DNA of 64,000 nucleotides from Mycolicibacterium sp. ND9-15 (GCF_035918395.1 NZ_CP142362.1:1897501-1961500); one strand, 5' to 3'. Counted from the stretch's first letter, positions 32,731-43,866 are shown. The notes: a model not told the origin generated them from the sequence alone. Numbers and translations: made by a program.

Positions 32731-32745
32731 GTTAGCGCACCCAAA

Positions 32746-33786
32746 TCACTGGTTCGCGGTGACCGAACGACCCGCGCTGTGCAGATCCCGGCACGCCTCG
32801 ACGACGCGTTCGGTCATCGACGCCTCGGCCTTCTTCAGATAGCTGCGCGGGTCGTAGGCCTTCTTGTCGCCGACCTCGCCGTCGACCTTCAGCACGCCGT
32901 CGTAGTTGGTGAACATGTGCGCCGCGACGGGCCGGGTGAACGCGTACTGGGTGTCGGTGTCGACGTTCATCTTCACCACGCCGTACTTCAGCGAGTCTTC
33001 GATCTCGGACTTCAGCGAACCCGAACCGCCGTGGAAGACGAAGTCGAAAGGCATTGTGTCCGAGGGTAGTCCGAGCTTGGCAGCGGCGACCTTCTGGCCT
33101 TCGTCGAGGATTTCGGGTCGCAGCTGGACGTTGCCCGGCTTGTAGACGCCGTGCACGTTGCCGAACGTCGCGGCCAACAGGTACCTGCCCTGTTCGCCCG
33201 CGCCGAGCGCCTCGACGGTCTTCTCGAAATCCTCTGCCGTGGTGTAAAGCTTGTCGTTGATCTCGTGCGCGACGCCGTCTTCCTCGCCGCCGACCACGCC
33301 GATCTCGATCTCCAGGACGATCTTCGCCGCGACGGCTTCAACGAGCAGTTGGCGGGCGATCGCGAGGTTCTCGTCGAGCGGCACGGCCGAGCCGTCCCAC
33401 ATATGAGACTGGAACAGCGGCTGCCCGCCGTCGGCGACCCGCTGCCGCGAGATCGCGAGCAGCGGGCGGACATAGGTGTCGAGCTTGTCCTTGGGACAGT
33501 GATCGGTGTGCAGCGCCACCGTGACCGGGTACTTCGCGGCGACGACGTGCGCGAATTCGGCCAGCGCAATCGCGCCGGTGACCATGTCCTTGACGCCCAG
33601 ACCCGACGCGAATTCCGCTCCGCCGGTTGAGAATTGGATGATCCCGTCGCTGCCGGCGTCGGCGAAACCCTTGATCGCGGCGTTGACCGACTCCGACGAC
33701 GTGCAGTTGATGGCCGGAAACGCGTAGGCGTGCTCCTTGGCCCGGTCGAGCATCTCCGCGTACGCCTCGGGCGTTGCGATGGGCAT
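32746..33786 (-). CDS. fba: Class II fructose-bisphosphate aldolase
   Basis: A 346-residue zinc-dependent aldolase of glycolysis and gluconeogenesis. Zinc ligands are in ALHTDHCPKD, HEIND and FVFHGGSGS. NVDTDTQYAFTRPV near the C-terminus is the family block. Gene context (Rv0361-like, then DedA and GH76) matches Rv0363c. The terminator region downstream has been interrupted by the insertion element. Assignment is secure. Confidence 0.97.
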   Translation of the reverse strand: MPIATPEAYAEMLDRAKEHAYAFPAINCTSSESVNAAIKGFADAGSDGIIQFSTGGAEFASGLGVKDMVTGAIALAEFAHVVAAKYPVTVALHTDHCPKDKLDTYVRPLLAISRQRVADGGQPLFQSHMWDGSAVPLDENLAIARQLLVEAVAAKIVLEIEIGVVGGEEDGVAHEINDKLYTTAEDFEKTVEALGAGEQGRYLLAATFGNVHGVYKPGNVQLRPEILDEGQKVAAAKLGLPSDTMPFDFVFHGGSGSLKSEIEDSLKYGVVKMNVDTDTQYAFTRPVAAHMFTNYDGVLKVDGEVGDKKAYDPRSYLKKAEASMTERVVEACRDLHSAGRSVTANQ

Positions 33787-33954
33787 GAGCCGTCCTCTCG
33801 CCGATTTCGGTGATTATCCCACCGAAGGGCTCGGCTCACAGGCTCAAACTCACATGGTCAAAACCATGCGGTAGCGCGCCCGGCCCTCCGCTATCGCATC
33901 GACGTTTGTTTCTGTTTCCTGCCCGGCGGGCCCCGCCCGGTATCTTGGGGCCTT

Positions 33955-34683
33955 GTGACGACCCCCTCGCCGTCGACGGCCCTCGCGGCGACCGACCAGC
34001 TGGCGCTCATGCCCGACTTTCTCGACCCGATGACGCTGCTCGGCTACTTCGGCGCCTGGGCGCTGGTCGGCTTGCTGTTGGTCATCTTCGTTGAATCCGG
34101 GGTGTTGTTCCCGATCCTGCCCGGTGACTCGCTGCTGTTCGTGGCGGGCATGCTGGCCGCGGGCACGGCCGCGCTGGCCGAGGAGGGCGGCGACGTCATC
34201 AACTTCCAGCTCTGGCAGCTGCTGGTGTTCATCCCGGTCGCCGCCATCCTGGGCGGCCAGGTCGGGTACTGGATCGGGCGCAACCTCGGCACCGCGATGT
34301 TCAAACCGGATGCGCGGTTCCTCAAGCAGAAGTACCTCGAAGAAGCGCATTTGTTCTTCGAGCAGCGGGGCCCCTTCGCGATCGTCATCGCCCGGTTCGT
34401 GCCGATCGTGCGCACGCTGGCACCGTTGACCGCGGGCGCGGCCCGAATGAGCTATCCGGTGTTCACGCTGTTCAACGTCGTGGGCGCGATCGTGTGGGGT
34501 GTCGGTCTGACGCTGCTCGGTTATTGGCTCGGCCGGTTCGAGGTCGTCCAGAAACTGCTCGAGCCGATCGTGATCGCGATCGTCGTGGTGTCGGTGCTGC
34601 CGATGTTCATCGAGTGGTACAAGCGGCGCCGCGCGGCCAAACGGACCGGAGCCCCGATCGACCCCGGCGAGCAGCCGGGCTAG
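33955..34683 (+). CDS. DedA-family membrane protein, Rv0364-like
   Basis: A 242-residue DedA/SNARE-associated family protein with four or five helices. FVESGVLFPILPGDSLLFVAG and IARFVPIVRTLAPLTAGAARM are the two family signatures, with the membrane-re-entrant Glu and Arg residues. DedA proteins are now linked to undecaprenyl-phosphate and phospholipid recycling; the substrate here is unproved. A GTG start is used. The stop overlaps the convergent nhaA by four bases. Confidence 0.92.
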   Translation: MTTPSPSTALAATDQLALMPDFLDPMTLLGYFGAWALVGLLLVIFVESGVLFPILPGDSLLFVAGMLAAGTAALAEEGGDVINFQLWQLLVFIPVAAILGGQVGYWIGRNLGTAMFKPDARFLKQKYLEEAHLFFEQRGPFAIVIARFVPIVRTLAPLTAGAARMSYPVFTLFNVVGAIVWGVGLTLLGYWLGRFEVVQKLLEPIVIAIVVVSVLPMFIEWYKRRRAAKRTGAPIDPGEQPG

Positions 34684-36524
34684 CGGGCGGCTTCCAGCGC
34701 ACGGATCAGGCTGGCGGCGTCCCATGGCCCCTTGTGCCGCGTGCCGTTGACGAAGAACGTCGGCGTCGAGTTCAGGTCCATCAACTCCGCGTCCTGCGCG
34801 TCATCCTGCACGTGGTGTAGGGCCTTCGACGAGTGCACACGCACGTCCTGGTCGAACCGTTCGATGTCGCAGCCCGCCGCCACGGCATAGCGGTACATGT
34901 CCGACCACTCCAGATCGTCCTGGTGGCCGAACAGTTCGTGGACCATCTCCCAGAACCTGCCCTGCAGCGCGGCCGCCTCGCTGGCGCGGGCGGCATCGAA
35001 GGCACGCGGATGGGCGCGCTCCAACGGCAGGTGGCGCCACACGTAGCGCAGTTCGGCGCCGAAGTGGTCGCGCACTTCGTCGATCGCCCCGGTGGCCCGG
35101 CTGCAGAACGGGCACTCGAAGTCGCCATACTCCACCAGCGTCAGCGGGGCGTCGGGATCGCCGTTGATGTGGTCGCGGTCCGGGTCGATCGGCCGCAGCA
35201 ACTTCAGACCGACCGGGTCCGGCGGGCTGGCCCAGTCGGTGATCCGGAAGATCGCCCACCCGAGGAGGAACGCGACCACCGATGCGATCAGCACGCCGAT
35301 GATGGCCTGCTCCTGGCCCGCCGGATCGTCGATCGCGATGTCGACGATGAAAAGCGAGATCGTGAAACCGATTCCCGACAGCGCGGCGCCGCCGGCGATG
35401 CGGCGCAACGTCAGGCCGGGGGCGAGTGCACCGACGCCGGTGCGTTGCATGACCCACGTCGTGGCGGTGATGCCGACGAACTTGCCGACCACCAGGCCGG
35501 TGACGATGCCCCACGTCAGCGGTGAGCGCAGCGCCGCGGAAACGGTCTGGGCGTCGAGCCGCACACCGGCGTTGACCAACGCGAACAGCGGCAGCACCAC
35601 GAACGATACGTACGGCCCGACACTGGTCTGCAGACGCTCGTTGATCGAGATCGAGTCGCGCAGACCACGGGTCACCTCGCGTGCGTAGCGCGAGTTCGGC
35701 GACTGCCGGAACGCCCGAATGCGCGCGACGACCTCCTCGACCTGGCTGCGCTCGGGGGAGAAGACCGGGATCAGCAACGCTAGGGCCACACCGGCCAGCG
35801 TCGGGTGCACACCGGCCGCGTACAACCCCACCCACAGCGCGAAGCCGAGCGCGGCGTAGGCGGGGCCACGCCCCCCCGGCAGGAAGCGCGCCAGCGCGAT
35901 CGCCGTGATGAATCCCATCGAAACCACGAGCGGCACAACGTCAATGCGGTCGGAGTAGAACAGTGCGATCACGCACAGCGCGCCGACGTCGTCGACAACG
36001 GCCAGCGTGAGCAGGAAGATGCGCAGCCGGGCCGGGAACTTCGGCTTGATGATCGCCAGTGCGCCGACCAGGAACGCGGTGTCGGTGGAGATCACCACAC
36101 CCCAGGCTTGCGCATTCTCCCCGGAGGGGTTGAACAGCAGGAAGATCGCGGCAGGCACAGCCAGCCCGGCGATCGCCGCCACCACCGGCACCGACGCCCT
36201 CGCCCGGTCGGTGAGCTCACCGATGGCGAACTCCTGCTTCACCTCCAGGCCGACGATGAAGAAGAAGAACGCCATCAGGCCGTCATTGATGAGGTGCTTG
36301 ACGGTCAGTTCGAAGCGGTGCTCGGCGAAGGTGAATCCGACGTGAGTGTCGAGCAGACTCCAATAGCTGTGCGCCCATGGAGAATTCGCCCAGACCAACG
36401 CGGCGATGGTGAAGAGCAGCAGCAGGGCCGCCGCGGTGTTCTCCCCCGCCCTGACCGCTTTGGCGTCACGGCTGAACCGCGCCGGCAGCAGGCGAACGAT
36501 CCGTGGACCGGCCTGGGTGCTCAC
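34680..36524 (-). CDS. nhaA: NhaA sodium/proton antiporter fused to a thioredoxin-like domain
   Basis: A 614-residue fusion. Residues about 30-410 are NhaA with 12 helices, including VVDDVGALCVIALFYSD with the paired transport aspartates. Residues about 430-614 are a DsbA/thioredoxin-like domain with the CPFC redox site in EYGDFECPFCSRATGAI. GTG 36524 is chosen because it overlaps the GH76 stop (GTGA); the longer frame runs through GH76. Fusions of this kind occur in actinobacteria. Whether disulfide state gates the antiporter is unknown. Confidence 0.93.
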   Translation of the reverse strand: MSTQAGPRIVRLLPARFSRDAKAVRAGENTAAALLLLFTIAALVWANSPWAHSYWSLLDTHVGFTFAEHRFELTVKHLINDGLMAFFFFIVGLEVKQEFAIGELTDRARASVPVVAAIAGLAVPAAIFLLFNPSGENAQAWGVVISTDTAFLVGALAIIKPKFPARLRIFLLTLAVVDDVGALCVIALFYSDRIDVVPLVVSMGFITAIALARFLPGGRGPAYAALGFALWVGLYAAGVHPTLAGVALALLIPVFSPERSQVEEVVARIRAFRQSPNSRYAREVTRGLRDSISINERLQTSVGPYVSFVVLPLFALVNAGVRLDAQTVSAALRSPLTWGIVTGLVVGKFVGITATTWVMQRTGVGALAPGLTLRRIAGGAALSGIGFTISLFIVDIAIDDPAGQEQAIIGVLIASVVAFLLGWAIFRITDWASPPDPVGLKLLRPIDPDRDHINGDPDAPLTLVEYGDFECPFCSRATGAIDEVRDHFGAELRYVWRHLPLERAHPRAFDAARASEAAALQGRFWEMVHELFGHQDDLEWSDMYRYAVAAGCDIERFDQDVRVHSSKALHHVQDDAQDAELMDLNSTPTFFVNGTRHKGPWDAASLIRALEAAR

Positions 36525-37630
36525 GTGTCGGCTGCACCGCTGCTGGCGTGGGCGGCTTCCATCAGCATCCACCCCGACAGCTGCACCGACAGGTCCCGCT
36601 CCGGTACCTCGGAGGCGTTGACCGCACCTTCGACGAACTGCGCCTGACCGCCTGCAGCCGTGGGGATTTCGGCGGTGCGGTCCCAGAACGCGCTGAACAG
36701 CGGCAGCCCGTCGACGGGTTGACGGTTCTGCCATGCCGCCTCCGCCGAGGCGAGCACCAGGGACCGGGCGGTGTCGCGGGTCGCGCGATCCTCCTCGCCG
36801 CGCTGGGGCAGTGTGGTCACGACGAGCGCGAGATAGCGCGCCAGGATGCCGTTGAAGAGGCCGCCGTCGCCGCCGCCGGCGCCCTTGATGACGCCGTCCG
36901 GCGCCATGTGCTCGGCGACCGCGGCCACCAGCCGGCGCACCCGGGTGGCGTGCTCGGGGTCGTCGGTGCGCGCGGCCAGTTCGGTTTCCAGGCCCAGCAC
37001 CACCCCCTGACAGTAGGTGTACTGCGCCCGGACCAGCGAGCCGCCCTTGATCCCGTCGAACACCAGGTGGGTGTCCGGGTCGATCAGGGTCTCGTCGAGC
37101 CAGTCCGACATCTGCTGGGCGCGGCGTAGCCGGTCGTAGCGGGCCAGGAAGATGGCCGCCGGGCCGTTGGCGGGCGCGTTGAAGAACTGGTCCTGCTTAC
37201 GCCACGGGATACCGCCGCCGTCCTCCGGCACCCACGCGTTGAGGAACTGCTCGGAGAGCTTCTTCAACGCCTTGGGACGCTCCACCGAGGCGAGCCTGCC
37301 GGCGCGTTCCAGCGCCAGCGCCAACCACGCCATGTCGTCGTAGTAGTCGTTGACCCAGGACAGACCGTTGCGCAGCCGGTGTCCGCGGATCTGGCGGGCG
37401 ATGGTCTCCTGCCGCTCGGGTTGCGGATCGCGCAGTTGCGCGTCGACGAGGTTGTCCAGCAGGTGCGCCTGCCACCAGTAATGCCACGTGCCGAACTTGC
37501 GGTGCCGCGGCGCCGCGGGCCAGGAAACCACGCCCAACTGGGTGCCGGGCAGGCCCCACAGTCGTTTGAAGTGCCGCTTGGTGATCGCGGCCTCGGCACT
37601 GGCGGCGCGGTTGGCCCAGAGCTGATCCAT
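36521..37630 (-). CDS. Glycoside hydrolase family 76 protein, Rv0365c-like
   Basis: A 369-residue (alpha/alpha)6 enzyme of GH76 (alpha-1,6-mannanase-like). WVNDYYDDMAWLALALERAG carries the paired catalytic aspartates. KFGTWHYWWQAHLLDNLVDA is the N-terminal substrate-cleft block. No signal peptide is visible, so it may act in the cytoplasm. The natural mycobacterial substrate could be a mannan-type glycan. It is coupled to nhaA by GTGA. Confidence 0.92.
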   Translation of the reverse strand: MDQLWANRAASAEAAITKRHFKRLWGLPGTQLGVVSWPAAPRHRKFGTWHYWWQAHLLDNLVDAQLRDPQPERQETIARQIRGHRLRNGLSWVNDYYDDMAWLALALERAGRLASVERPKALKKLSEQFLNAWVPEDGGGIPWRKQDQFFNAPANGPAAIFLARYDRLRRAQQMSDWLDETLIDPDTHLVFDGIKGGSLVRAQYTYCQGVVLGLETELAARTDDPEHATRVRRLVAAVAEHMAPDGVIKGAGGGDGGLFNGILARYLALVVTTLPQRGEEDRATRDTARSLVLASAEAAWQNRQPVDGLPLFSAFWDRTAEIPTAAGGQAQFVEGAVNASEVPERDLSVQLSGWMLMEAAHASSGAADT

Positions 37631-37645
37631 GGTCTCGATCCTGCC

Positions 37646-38320
37646 TTACCAGGCCGCCGAAAGGTCCCCGTGTTGAGTGATCCAGGTGTGCATCGCGATG
37701 CCCGCCGCGACGCCGGCGTTGATGCTGCGAGTCGAGCCGAACTGGGCGATGGACACGGTCGCGACCGAGCCGGCCCTGGCCTCGGCGGTGATCCCGGGCC
37801 CTTCCTGACCGAAGACCAACAAGCAGTCCCGCGGCAGCGGGGTGGTCTCGATGCGTGCGGCCCCAGGGACGTTGTCGACGGCGATGACCGTCAGCCCAGC
37901 CTCGGCGGCGAACTCGAGCAGTGCGGCGGTCGTGTCGTGGTGACGCAGTCGCTGATAGCGGTCGGTGACCATGGCGCCGCGGCGGTTCCACCGCCGCCTG
38001 CCGACGATGTGCACGGTGTCCACCGCGAACGCATTGGCGGTGCGCACCACCGCGCCGATGTTGGCGTCGTTGCCGAAATTCTCTATTGATATATGGAGCG
38101 GGTGTCTTCGCTTGTCTATGTCGGCGACGATCGCGTCGCGGGTCCAATAGCGGTACGCGTCAACGACATTGCGGGTGTCTCCGTCCCTCAGCAGCGCTGG
38201 GTCGTAGCGCTGGTCCGCAGGAAGGGGGCCTTGCCACGGACCTACGCCGGGACCCTCGCCCCATTCGGTGGGACCGGGCACAATGTCGCCGCCGGAGCGG
38301 CTCCCGGGCGACTCAGTCAT
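37646..38320 (-). CDS. SpoU/TrmH-family RNA 2'-O-methyltransferase, Rv0380c-like
   Basis: A 224-residue knotted SPOUT methyltransferase. FGNDANIGAVVRTANAF is motif 1, LLVFGQEGPGI motif 2 and SINAGVAAGIAMHTW motif 3, which form the S-adenosylmethionine knot. ATG 38320 gives MTESPGSRSGG and overlaps the end of the upstream gene by eight bases. The N-terminal 70 residues may bind RNA. Which tRNA or rRNA nucleotide is modified is unknown. Confidence 0.93.
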   Translation of the reverse strand: MTESPGSRSGGDIVPGPTEWGEGPGVGPWQGPLPADQRYDPALLRDGDTRNVVDAYRYWTRDAIVADIDKRRHPLHISIENFGNDANIGAVVRTANAFAVDTVHIVGRRRWNRRGAMVTDRYQRLRHHDTTAALLEFAAEAGLTVIAVDNVPGAARIETTPLPRDCLLVFGQEGPGITAEARAGSVATVSIAQFGSTRSINAGVAAGIAMHTWITQHGDLSAAW

Positions 38321-39212
38321 TCTTGGTCCACAGCGCGGCGTGGGTGCCGACCAGCGAAACGGTCGGATACAGCAAGGCGGTGTTGATCTCACCTTGGGTG
38401 CACAGCGACGCACGAACCTGCACCGCGTCACGCGATGCATCGGGAAGTACCAGCACCGAAGCGCCGTAGACATCGCACGCGTGGCTCAACCCCGGCGCGG
38501 GCAGGGTTGGCGACACCAGCACCATGGCGGGTCCGCCGCGCTGCTCCGAAATCTCGCGGTATTGCTCTGCCACACCACTGATCTCGAGCCCGATCAGCAT
38601 GTATCCGTTGCCGGTGAACGCGCCGGGGTCGCCGAGCGCCGTCGGGTCGAGCATGGCGCCGTCCGCACGGAACGCGTCGAGGCTCGTCGTCGTCAGCGAC
38701 AACCCGGTGTCGGTGTCCCTGACGGTGGGCAGCCCGACGGGAAACGCCGCCGGATGCGCGACGGTGGTGCCCGGCGTCCGGTCATGCGGGGAATAGGCGT
38801 AGACGCCCCGCACCTGCACCTGGTCGCGCGCCGGTCCGATGCACACCGTCCCGGTGAGCCGGTCGGGGGTTGGGGCCGAGACCGGTTGCACCTCAAGGTC
38901 GGTCACGTCACGGCAGCTGCCGATCGCGTTGGCCTCGATCGGGTGTGCGAGCGCTCCGTAGAGGCCGAACCGGATGTCTTCTGGCTTGGAGTGCGCCTCG
39001 CCGGCCTCCGAAGGTGATGCGTCGACGTCGAAGAGTGCGTAGTCGCCGTCGAAGCGAAGATTCGACACCGACATGTTCCAGCCAAGCGCCGCAAGCGAAT
39101 CCCCGATGGTGGCGGTCTGGGCCGCATAGGGCCGGGCCGACCGGTCGTCAGGGGAGCACGCCGATGCCGCGACGACGCCGACCGCGGTCAGCGCCGCGAT
39201 CAGCGCACGCAC
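38313..39212 (-). CDS. Secreted conserved hypothetical protein, Rv0381c-like
   Basis: A 299-residue exported protein. The N-terminus LIAALTAVGVVAASACSPDD looks like a signal sequence with a weak lipobox (Ala-Ser-Ala-Cys), so it may be a lipoprotein. The mature domain has four cysteines that could pair and no motif I recognise. It is coupled to the downstream methyltransferase gene, the arrangement of Rv0381c-Rv0380c. Function unknown. Confidence 0.8.
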   Translation of the reverse strand: MRALIAALTAVGVVAASACSPDDRSARPYAAQTATIGDSLAALGWNMSVSNLRFDGDYALFDVDASPSEAGEAHSKPEDIRFGLYGALAHPIEANAIGSCRDVTDLEVQPVSAPTPDRLTGTVCIGPARDQVQVRGVYAYSPHDRTPGTTVAHPAAFPVGLPTVRDTDTGLSLTTTSLDAFRADGAMLDPTALGDPGAFTGNGYMLIGLEISGVAEQYREISEQRGGPAMVLVSPTLPAPGLSHACDVYGASVLVLPDASRDAVQVRASLCTQGEINTALLYPTVSLVGTHAALWTKND

Positions 39213-39224
39213 GTACGCGATGCC

Positions 39225-40001
39225 CTACGTCCGCCCACGGCCCCTGCCAACGACTTTGGTCATGGCGCGCACCAGGTTTCGCGGTACCAGCCGTGCGCCG
39301 GTGGTGAGCACCTTGTACTGCAAACCCGGGATGATGACGACTTTTCCCCTGCCGACGTGGGCCATCGTCTCGCGCACCACGTCGTCGACCTCGAGCCAGA
39401 ACCACGACGGGGTCCCGTCCATTTCGATGCCCGCGCGCTGGTGGAACTCGGTGCGGACGAATCCCGGGCACACCGCGTGGACGCCAACTCCCGTGCCGCC
39501 CAATCCGTTCGCGAGACCCTCGGAGAACGAGATCACCCACGCCTTGGAGGCCGAGTACGTCGAACCGCGCCCGGGCAGCAGACCCGCCACGCTGGCGATG
39601 TTGATCACGGTGCCGCGGCCGGCGGCCAGCATGGCGGGCAGCGCCGCGTGCGTCAGCTGCATGACGGCGGCGACGTTGACGTCCAGCTGCGACTGCAGGA
39701 GCGCGAAATCGGTGTCCCAGAACTCCCCGGAGGTGCCGAACCCCGCGTTGTTGACCAGGACCTGCACCCCCGCGGCCAACCGGTCGGCCACCTTGGCGCG
39801 GTCGGCGGCCTCGGCGAGATCAGCGGTGAGCACCTCGACGTTCGCACCGGCCTCGTCGCGCAGTTCGGCGGCCAGGCGCTCGAGCCGCCCACCGTCGCGG
39901 GCGACGAGCACCAGGTCGTGACCGTCGCGCGCGTACCGGCGCGCAAAGCCCGCGCCGATGCCGGACGTCGGCCCGGTGATGAGTGCGACGGGACGAGACA
40001 T
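39225..40001 (-). CDS. Short-chain dehydrogenase
   Basis: A 258-residue SDR. The cofactor motif TGPTSGIG is near residue 10, NNAGFGTSG near 88, the catalytic Ser in NIASVAGL and YSASK near 150. ATG 40001 (MSRPVALITG) fits the family; the longer frame overlaps ttfA. The C-terminus GLQYKVLTTGARLVPRNLVRA is typical of mycobacterial SDRs acting on lipids or ketones. The substrate is unknown. In M. tuberculosis this interval holds pyrE, by my recollection. Confidence 0.88.
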   Translation of the reverse strand: MSRPVALITGPTSGIGAGFARRYARDGHDLVLVARDGGRLERLAAELRDEAGANVEVLTADLAEAADRAKVADRLAAGVQVLVNNAGFGTSGEFWDTDFALLQSQLDVNVAAVMQLTHAALPAMLAAGRGTVINIASVAGLLPGRGSTYSASKAWVISFSEGLANGLGGTGVGVHAVCPGFVRTEFHQRAGIEMDGTPSWFWLEVDDVVRETMAHVGRGKVVIIPGLQYKVLTTGARLVPRNLVRAMTKVVGRGRGRT

Positions 40002-40015
40002 GCGTATGAGACTAC

Positions 40016-40849
40016 TTACCGCTGATAGTGCGGGGAGTGCCGTCCGTTGCGCGGCGGTTGCCGCCTGGCCGCATCGGGGGCGACCGCCGGCGGCCGGGGG
40101 TAACGCGCGGCCTCGGGGCGCGGCGCCTCGGCACGACCGGGAGGCGGTTCGGCGCGACCCGCCGCGGGGGTGAGCGGGCGACTCGGCGACCCGCTGCGCC
40201 GGGCGAGCGCGGCCTGGCTGCTCTGGCTCGTCATCGCCTGCGGCGTCGGCGGCAGCACGCGGAGGAGGTCGTTGAACTGGCGCACGGTGCGCAGCCCCTC
40301 GTCCCACTGCGCCCGGGTGCTGGTAACCGGCATGGACACCAGCGTCCAGTGCTCCTCGTTCCACATGATCTCCGCGCAGTCGGGCGCGGTGTGGGCGAAC
40401 GTCACCATCCGTCGGTCGCAGGCACGCCGGGCGGCGTCGAGGTTGGTCGAGTAGACCATGCGGGGGCCGATCGCGCCGAGCAACCAGATGTCGTTCTCCC
40501 GCGGCTCTTTGATGCCCTTGAGCCGCAGGTCGACGACGACGTTGGTGCCGACCTTGCGGTGCAGCGCTATCACCGTCGCGACGTCCTCGAGGTCGAAGAT
40601 GAATACCGCCTCGCCACGGATCTGGCCGAGCACGACGTTGCGGGCGGTGACGTCGCCGACGGTCGACATCACCCCACGCTTCCAGCGCTTGAGGATGTCG
40701 CGCGATTCGTGCTCGTAGTCGAAGCCGTGCGACTTCGCCCAGGACTTGCGCCGGCGTCCCAGCCCGCGTCGACGGTCGATGTCGACGTACAGCAGCACGC
40801 CCGCACCCACGAAGCAGAGTGCGGACAGCGTGAACCAAAGCGGAACCAT
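40016..40849 (-). CDS. ttfA: Trehalose monomycolate transport factor TtfA
   Basis: A 277-residue membrane-anchored protein matching Rv0383c. One helix at about 5-24 (WFTLSALCFVGAGVLLYVDI) is followed by a globular cytoplasmic domain and a disordered C-tail of about 70 Pro/Arg/Ala residues. The family works with MmpL3 in moving trehalose monomycolate to the cell envelope; that role is from the literature. It precedes the SDR gene by 14 bases on the same strand. Confidence 0.87.
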   Translation of the reverse strand: MVPLWFTLSALCFVGAGVLLYVDIDRRRGLGRRRKSWAKSHGFDYEHESRDILKRWKRGVMSTVGDVTARNVVLGQIRGEAVFIFDLEDVATVIALHRKVGTNVVVDLRLKGIKEPRENDIWLLGAIGPRMVYSTNLDAARRACDRRMVTFAHTAPDCAEIMWNEEHWTLVSMPVTSTRAQWDEGLRTVRQFNDLLRVLPPTPQAMTSQSSQAALARRSGSPSRPLTPAAGRAEPPPGRAEAPRPEAARYPRPPAVAPDAARRQPPRNGRHSPHYQR

Positions 40850-40904
40850 TGCGTCCTAGCCTACTTGCAGGTAGCCGCAATCCCCGAACTCATGTCTGTT
40901 CCGA

Positions 40905-40965
40905 CGCGAAACTGTGTTCCAGCAGGTGTCTTCTCGACATTCCCCTGCCGGAATACAGTTTCGCG
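40905..40965. terminator. Long inverted repeat after clpB
   Basis: Arms 40905-40926 and 40944-40965 are 22 bases each and pair with only two mismatches, around a 17-base loop. It lies 14 bases beyond the clpB stop. There is no U-tract. It could be a terminator for clpB or a mobile palindromic repeat. Confidence 0.6.
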
Positions 40966-40978
40966 GGCAGGAAGGACC

Positions 40979-43525
<2,547 letters not shown>

Positions 43526-43592
43526 GAAACCGTCCCTTTCCTAGGTACATCAGCTTGAGAAAATGCTTGTCGGAATGTGCAACGTCGTCAAT

Positions 43593-43613
43593 CTTGAGTC
43601 TGTTCCGCTCAAC
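43593..43613. promoter_or_regulatory. HAIR operator of clpB
   Basis: CTTGAGT-CTGTTCC-GCTCAAC matches the HspR-associated inverted repeat CTTGAGT-N7-ACTCAAG with two changes in the right arm. It lies 68 bases upstream of the clpB start. A further CTTGAG half-site is nearby at about 43553. Confidence 0.88.
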
Positions 43614-43716
43614 TCTAGTCGATTTCATTCGCGCCGGCCCAGCGGTGATGCACGCAATACGCAACACGCCGCCCAGGTGTCACAACTTTCACAGGAGTAT
43701 CAACCAGTCTTGAGCC

Positions 43717-43866
43717 ATGCGTCGGCTCACAGCCATCCTCGCAGGCTTCGCGACGGTCCGGTTCGCAGCGGCAAACCAGCCCAGCGCCAAGACCTTCGAT
43801 ATCGACTTCCTGCGCGAAGGCAGCGAATGGAAGGCCTGCCGGTACCACTCCACGCAAGCGGCATAG
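43717..43866 (+). CDS. Candidate small exported peptide
   Basis: A 49-residue open frame in the 340-base region between clpB and the GAP gene. The N-terminus MRRLTAILAGFATVRFAAA is basic then mostly hydrophobic, like a weak signal peptide. The rest has good GC3 bias (TTC, GAC, CTG, GGC). Its TAG shares a base with the GTG of the next gene, a typical coupling. An ACAGGAG lies about 20 bases upstream, rather far. No homologue is known to me; it could be chance. Confidence 0.35.
   Translation: MRRLTAILAGFATVRFAAANQPSAKTFDIDFLREGSEWKACRYHSTQAA

Larger units (their letters stand above)
31362..32741. terminator. Terminator hairpin split by the insertion sequence
   Basis: GGTGCGCTA (31362-31370) and TAGCGCACC (32733-32741) are exact reverse complements. 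They lie on the two sides of the insertion element. Removing the element and one 15-bp repeat leaves a 9-bp stem with a loop of about 19 bases between the convergent Rv0361-like gene and fba. This was probably a bidirectional terminator before insertion. Confidence 0.75.

Noticed and set aside
36525..36734. Longer NhaA start inside the GH76 gene
   Set aside because: The added 70 residues are Arg-rich and out-of-frame GH76 sequence. The GTGA overlap start gives a normal NhaA N-terminus.
43563..43865. Longer start for the GAP-family protein
   Set aside because: The first 101 residues would cover the clpB HAIR operator and are Arg/His/Ser-rich. GTG 43866 begins at the first membrane helix.
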